A stretch of 64,000 nucleotides of DNA from Arthrobacter sp. Leaf137 (lineage in GTDB: Bacteria; Actinomycetota; Actinomycetes; Actinomycetales; Micrococcaceae): positions 62,001 to 126,000 of the forward strand of contig NZ_LMOI01000024.1 in NCBI RefSeq assembly GCF_001423525.1, read 5' to 3'. A program made the position numbers and the translations under genes. Position 1 is the first letter of the stretch; each line of letters opens with the position of its first letter. Below the pieces are notes generated by a model. It was not told the origin of the DNA. It did no database searches and saw only the letters and a program-made list of their open reading frames with translations. Positions 60,152 through 64,000 of the stretch are shown here, one piece after another.

Positions 60152-61267
60152 ATGGCCAATATTGATTTTTCCGCTGAAATCCGCGCGCTCCGCGCCACCT
60201 ACGAGTCCATTGAACGGGTTACCGACATGGACGCGCTGAGGGAAGACATTGCCGAACTCAGCGAGCGTGCAGGGGAGCCGGACCTGTGGGACGATCCCGC
60301 TGCGGCGCAGAAAATCACCTCCCGACTCTCGCACCGGCAGTCAGAGCTGGAGCGTCTGACAACCCTGGCATCGCGCATCGACGATCTTGAAGTCCTGGTG
60401 GAGCTCGGCCAGGACGAAGGTGACGCCGACTCCATGGGAGAGGCGGCAGCAGAGCTGGAATCGATCCAGAAGGCGCTGAAGAACCTGGAGGTGGTCACCC
60501 TCCTGTCCGGCGAGTACGACGAGCGCGAGGCTGTGGTCTCGATCCGTGCCGGCGCCGGCGGCGTGGACGCCGCCGACTTTGCCGAAATGCTGATGCGGAT
60601 GTATCTCCGCTGGGCAGAGCGCCACGGGTATCCCACCACAGTCATGGACACGTCATACGCCGAGGAAGCCGGGCTCAAGTCGGCCACGTTCGAGGTCAAG
60701 GCCCCATACGCGTTCGGTACCCTCAGCGTTGAGGCCGGCACCCACCGGCTGGTGCGGATCAGCCCCTTCGACAACCAGGGGCGGCGCCAAACGTCCTTCG
60801 CCGCGGTGGAGGTCATTCCGCTGATCGAGCAGACGGACTCGATCGAGATCCCGGATAACGAGATCCGGGTCGACGTTTTCCGGTCCTCCGGTCCGGGCGG
60901 CCAGTCCGTGAACACCACAGACTCCGCTGTCCGGCTCACGCACATTCCCACCGGCGTGGTGGTGTCGATGCAGAACGAAAAGTCACAGCTGCAAAACCGG
61001 GCAGCAGCACTGCGCGTCCTGCAGTCCCGCCTTCTGCTGTTGAAGAAGGAACAGGAAGACGCCGAGAAGAAGGCGCTGGCCGGGGACGTCAAGGCATCCT
61101 GGGGAGACCAGATGCGCTCATACGTCCTGAACCCGTACCAGATGGTCAAGGATCTGCGCACCGAACACGAGGTGGGCAACACCTCGGCTGTTTTCGACGG
61201 CGAGATCGACGACTTCATCGACGCTGGCATCCGCTGGCGCACTGACAACCGTAACGCTGAGAAGTAG
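60152..61267 (+). CDS. prfB: Peptide chain release factor 2
   Basis: A 371-residue factor recognising UGA and UAA. It contains the SPF tripeptide (LVRISPFDNQGRRQTSF) and the GGQ peptidyl-hydrolysis motif (SSGPGGQSVNTTDSAVRLTH). One continuous frame encodes the whole protein; there is no in-frame UGA and so no programmed frameshift, in contrast to E. coli. Start ATG 60152 (MANIDFSAEIRALRATY). It begins the group prfB-ftsE-ftsX, an order common in actinobacteria. Confidence 0.98.
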   Translation: MANIDFSAEIRALRATYESIERVTDMDALREDIAELSERAGEPDLWDDPAAAQKITSRLSHRQSELERLTTLASRIDDLEVLVELGQDEGDADSMGEAAAELESIQKALKNLEVVTLLSGEYDEREAVVSIRAGAGGVDAADFAEMLMRMYLRWAERHGYPTTVMDTSYAEEAGLKSATFEVKAPYAFGTLSVEAGTHRLVRISPFDNQGRRQTSFAAVEVIPLIEQTDSIEIPDNEIRVDVFRSSGPGGQSVNTTDSAVRLTHIPTGVVVSMQNEKSQLQNRAAALRVLQSRLLLLKKEQEDAEKKALAGDVKASWGDQMRSYVLNPYQMVKDLRTEHEVGNTSAVFDGEIDDFIDAGIRWRTDNRNAEK

Positions 61268-61450
61268 GGCCGGAACACCGTCACTGCGGATCGGCCTACC
61301 GCGACACGCCCCCAAAGCCGCGTCTTAAGCAGCCAATCCTGCGTATAGTCGAGGGGCCGGGGCCCTACTTCCCCCAACGAACACCCGTGCACCGGCTGCA
61401 GAACTGGGCTGCATTCCGCATCAGCCATGCCCTGCAGGGTACTTAGGGCC

Positions 61451-62239
61451 ATGATCCGATTCGAAAATGTCACCAAGGTCTACGACCAGAAGGCCCGGCC
61501 GGCGCTGGACTCCATCAACCTTGAGATCGACCGCGGCGAATTCGCGTTCCTCGTCGGAGCATCGGGCTCCGGAAAATCAACCTTCCTCCGGCTCGTGCTC
61601 AAAGAGGACCGCGCCACCTCGGGAGCCGTCTACGTGGCCGGCCAGAACGTCGCGAAGATCTCGAGCTGGCGGGTACCCCGCCTCCGCCGCGGCATTGGCG
61701 TGGTCTTCCAGGATTTCCGCCTCCTGCCCCAAAAGAACGTCTTCGCTAACGTGGCTTTCGCCATGCAGGTCATCGGCAAGAGCCGCAGCGTCATCCGCGA
61801 CACCGTCCCTGAGGTCCTGAAGACCGTGGGGCTCGAAGGCAAGGAGCACCGGATGCCTCACGAGCTCTCCGGCGGCGAGCAGCAGCGTGTCGCCATTGCC
61901 CGGGCCGTCGTGAACCGCCCCGGCATCCTCCTCGCTGACGAACCAACCGGAAACCTGGACCCCACCACCTCCATGGGCATCATGGGAGTGCTGGACAAGA
62001 TCAACCAGAATGGCACCACGGTGGTCATGGCCACCCACGACGACGACATCGTCAACGAAATGCGCAAAAGGGTGGTGGAGCTCAAGAACGGCGTGGTGAT
62101 CCGCGACGAAGCCAAGGCACTCTACACCTCGATGATTCCGGTCATCGGACAGTCCAGGAGACTCAAAGACGCCAGCGGCAGGGACGAACCCGACGCCCGC
62201 CCGGCGGACGAAGGCCGTGAAGGTGAGGCGCAGCGATGA
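61451..62239 (+). CDS. ftsE: Cell division ATP-binding protein FtsE
   Basis: A 262-residue ABC ATPase: Walker A GASGSGKS (36-43), Q-loop VFQDFRLLPQKNVFANVAF, signature LSGGEQQRVAIARA, Walker B GILLADEPTGNLD, and switch MATHDDDIVN. With FtsX it controls peptidoglycan hydrolases at the septum. The C-terminus carries an extra acidic, disordered-looking tail of about 35 residues (DEPDARPADEGREGEAQR) compared with the usual 222-230. ATG 61451 is at the conserved N-terminus. A TATAGT at 61344-61349 could be a -10 box for a promoter in the 183-bp gap. Overlaps ftsX by 4 bp. Confidence 0.96.
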   Translation: MIRFENVTKVYDQKARPALDSINLEIDRGEFAFLVGASGSGKSTFLRLVLKEDRATSGAVYVAGQNVAKISSWRVPRLRRGIGVVFQDFRLLPQKNVFANVAFAMQVIGKSRSVIRDTVPEVLKTVGLEGKEHRMPHELSGGEQQRVAIARAVVNRPGILLADEPTGNLDPTTSMGIMGVLDKINQNGTTVVMATHDDDIVNEMRKRVVELKNGVVIRDEAKALYTSMIPVIGQSRRLKDASGRDEPDARPADEGREGEAQR

Positions 62240-63150
62240 GGCTCGCATTCATCCTTTCCGAAATCGGCAGCGGCCTGCGCCGCAACCTATCGATGGTGGT
62301 CTCGGTCATCCTGGTCACGTTCGTCTCTCTGACGTTCGTGGGTGCCGCCGGAATGCTCCAGATGCAGATCAACCAGATGAAGGGCTACTGGTACGACAAA
62401 GTCCAGGTAGCCGTCTTCCTTTGCAGTGACGGCTCGACGGCCACCGGCTGCGCAGGCGGTTCGGTCACCCCGGAGCAGCAGGACAGCCTCAACACCCTGC
62501 TCGAGTCCCCGGCAGTGGCCCAATACATCAATGACTTTCAGTTCGAGTCCAAGGAAGATGCCTACAAGCACTTCAAGGACCAGTTCTCGAACTCACCGAT
62601 TGTCGATTCCGTAACCCCCGACCAGTTGCCGGCTTCCTTCCGGATCAACATGAAGGACCCGGAAAAGTACGAAATCATCAGTGAAACCTTCAGCTCCCAG
62701 CCCGGGGTGGAAACCGTGATCGACCAGCGTCAGCTGCTGGAGCGGCTTTTCTCGGTGATGAACGGGGCTTCCCTCGTTGCGGTAGGCATCGCGGGTGTCA
62801 TGATCGTGTGTGCCATCCTGCTGATTGCCACCACCATCCGGCTTTCGGCTTTCAGCCGCAGGCGGGAAACCGGGATCATGCGCCTCGTGGGAGCCTCGAA
62901 GACCGTGATCCAGCTGCCCTTCATCCTCGAAGGCGTCATCGCAGCGGTGATCGGTGCAGCCCTTGCCTCGGCAACGCTGTGGGCCGTGGCCCACTTCTTC
63001 CTGGGGGAGTACATGTCCAAGCAGTATCCGGACACCGCGTTCATTTCCTCGGGCCAGACACTGATCCTGGTGCCTGCACTGCTGATCCTTGGCGGATCCT
63101 TGGCTGGAATTTCGTCCCTCTTGACCCTTCGCAGATATTTGCGCGTTTAG
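62236..63150 (+). CDS. ftsX: Cell division protein FtsX
   Basis: A 304-residue membrane protein: N-terminal helix (LSMVVSVILVTFVSLTFVGAAGML), an extracellular loop of about 120 residues containing a Cys pair (VFLCSDGSTATGCAGG), and three C-terminal helices (SLVAVGIAGVMIVCAILLIATTIRL, IAAVIGAALASATLWAV, LILVPALLILGGSLAGI). It transmits FtsE ATP hydrolysis to an extracellular hydrolase. Followed 27 bp later by the coiled-coil hydrolase partner. Confidence 0.95.
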   Translation: MRLAFILSEIGSGLRRNLSMVVSVILVTFVSLTFVGAAGMLQMQINQMKGYWYDKVQVAVFLCSDGSTATGCAGGSVTPEQQDSLNTLLESPAVAQYINDFQFESKEDAYKHFKDQFSNSPIVDSVTPDQLPASFRINMKDPEKYEIISETFSSQPGVETVIDQRQLLERLFSVMNGASLVAVGIAGVMIVCAILLIATTIRLSAFSRRRETGIMRLVGASKTVIQLPFILEGVIAAVIGAALASATLWAVAHFFLGEYMSKQYPDTAFISSGQTLILVPALLILGGSLAGISSLLTLRRYLRV

Positions 63151-63177
63151 GCTATGCAAACCGACCGAGGAATGCCG

Positions 63178-64000
63178 ATGAACGTAACGTCAGAAAATCC
63201 CTTGCGCCTGCGACCGAGGCGTCATGCAGCGCGCCGCTCGGCGCTCCTGAGCGGGGTACTCGCCGTCGTCCTCGCTTCCGGGCTCGCCTCGTCCATACCA
63301 CCGGCATTCGCCGATGAGCTGGAGGACAAGCAGGCCGCGCTCCAGGCCGAAGCGCAACGCGTCCAGCAGTCATTGGAGTTCGTTGACTCGAGGATTGCGA
63401 AGGCCGCCGGTGACCTGGTCCTGTACCAGGGCCAGCTGCCCGGCGCCCAGCAGGCGCTGCTCGAAGCGCAGGGGCGCGTGGCCAGCGCAGTCAAGGAAGT
63501 CGAGGCACTGTCCGCCCGCGTTGACATGGCGCAGCAGAACAAGGCGAAAATCACCCAGCAGCTGGAAACCGACAAGCAGAAGATCGCCGACACCAAGAAA
63601 CTGATCGGCCAGATCGCGACACAGGCATACAAGTCAGGCGGTGTCCCCTCCAACCTGTCCCTGTTCTTTGGTTCGAACAACGGCGGCAGCCTCACCGACA
63701 CCATGGACCTGGCGGATCAGGCCATGCGCAGCCAGAACGCAGCCATGGACAAGTTGAGCCAGCAGAACGCCACCAACGTCAACTCCGAGGCACGCCTTCA
63801 GGCCGTGGAAGCGGAAATCAAGGATCTGAAGGCCAAGGCTGACGCCGCCCTTGAGCGCGAGAAGGCGGCCCGCGATGAAGCCGCCGCCAAGAAAGCCCAG
63901 GTTGACCAGCTGATCGCTGATACGACGCGACTCGACGCTGAACTGCAGGCCGCCAAGCCGGGAATCCAGGCCCAGCTCGCCGGAGTCCAGGCAAGCCAGA
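63178..64000 (+). CDS. Coiled-coil secreted protein, EnvC/PcsB/M23-type, partial at 3' end
   Basis: Open to the window edge, at least 274 residues. Signal peptide (RRSALLSGVLAVVLASGLAS with cleavage near AFADE), then long Ala/Gln/Lys-rich coiled coils (ELEDKQAALQAEAQRVQQSLEFVDSR, AKITQQLETDKQKIADTKKLIG), the helical hinge SGGVPSNLSLFFGSNNGGSLTDTMD, and a second coil. This is the regulatory domain of EnvC, PcsB and related FtsEX-activated murein hydrolases; a peptidase domain (M23 or NlpC/P60) is expected outside the window. GAGGA lies 6 nt before ATG 63178; ATG 63154 is an alternative. Confidence 0.88.
   Translation, partial: MNVTSENPLRLRPRRHAARRSALLSGVLAVVLASGLASSIPPAFADELEDKQAALQAEAQRVQQSLEFVDSRIAKAAGDLVLYQGQLPGAQQALLEAQGRVASAVKEVEALSARVDMAQQNKAKITQQLETDKQKIADTKKLIGQIATQAYKSGGVPSNLSLFFGSNNGGSLTDTMDLADQAMRSQNAAMDKLSQQNATNVNSEARLQAVEAEIKDLKAKADAALEREKAARDEAAAKKAQVDQLIADTTRLDAELQAAKPGIQAQLAGVQASQ

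Noticed and set aside
60152..60300. Programmed +1 frameshift in prfB
   Set aside because: The gene reads through in one frame from ATG to the final stop with no in-frame TGA and no CTTTGA slip site.

Overview
The window looks like chromosome of a high-GC actinobacterium of the order Micrococcales, most probably Arthrobacter or Pseudarthrobacter. The basis is gene content, GC-rich codon use, many GTG starts, and neighbour sets shared with mycobacteria (mtrA-mtrB-lpqB-comF-hpf-secA-Rv3235-like; pdtaS beside whiB1). This is inference from reading; no database search was possible. I saw no tRNA, rRNA, insertion sequence, prophage or CRISPR array. No gene-free stretch exceeds about 300 bp.

Layout. 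1-1.9 kb: end of a peptide ABC transporter ATPase, then chorismate mutase overlapping a methionine-synthase-family protein that lacks expected zinc ligands. 2.0-8.3 kb (minus): a tightly overlapping six-gene operon (GPDPase_memb-like membrane protein, DUF4129, DUF4350, MoxR ATPase, DUF58, DUF4166). 8.5-18.8 kb (plus): mtrA, mtrB, lpqB, comF-like, hpf, a YcaQ-like winged-helix protein and secA. 18.9-21.5 kb: Rv3235-like and LysM proteins (minus), a small two-repeat protein (plus), and a BldC/excisionase-type HTH protein (minus). 21.6-23.6 kb: SAF/CpaB-like and CpaE-like proteins, one part of a Tad/Flp-type pilus system. 23.6-31.1 kb: NAD-glutamate dehydrogenase, a PdtaS-like kinase, WhiB1 and a small membrane protein.

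31.1-35.1 kb (minus): a 1357-residue FHA-FtsK/EssC-like ATPase with no ESX partner in view. 35.4-52.2 kb: a cell-surface polysaccharide region. It holds UDP-galactopyranose mutase, a GlfT2-like galactofuranosyltransferase, an ABC-2 exporter pair, a DUF6541 membrane protein, a Wzx-like flippase, several GT2 enzymes, a DUF2304 partner, and the dTDP-rhamnose genes rmlA, rmlB and an rmlC-rmlD fusion. Together these predict a galactofuranose- and rhamnose-containing glycan that is assembled on lipid and exported. 52.2-55.0 kb (minus): a secreted GH25 muramidase with five C-terminal repeats.

55.3-60.1 kb: the other part of the Tad system (CpaF ATPase, TadB, TadC, a pilin-like protein, three TadE/TadG-type proteins). 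60.2-64 kb: prfB, ftsE, ftsX and the start of an EnvC/PcsB-like coiled-coil secreted protein that probably works with FtsEX.

Most unusual signals: a composite element (TTATCCACA, TTCCG, TGACTT, ATGAGGT) about 100 bp upstream of both separated Tad parts; a run of 10-bp direct repeats before the LysM gene, near a BldC-like regulator; an orphan three-module FHA-FtsK ATPase; a muramidase with five novel-looking repeats and an MtrA-box-like direct repeat upstream; and two small ORFs embedded in the Tad and flippase operons.
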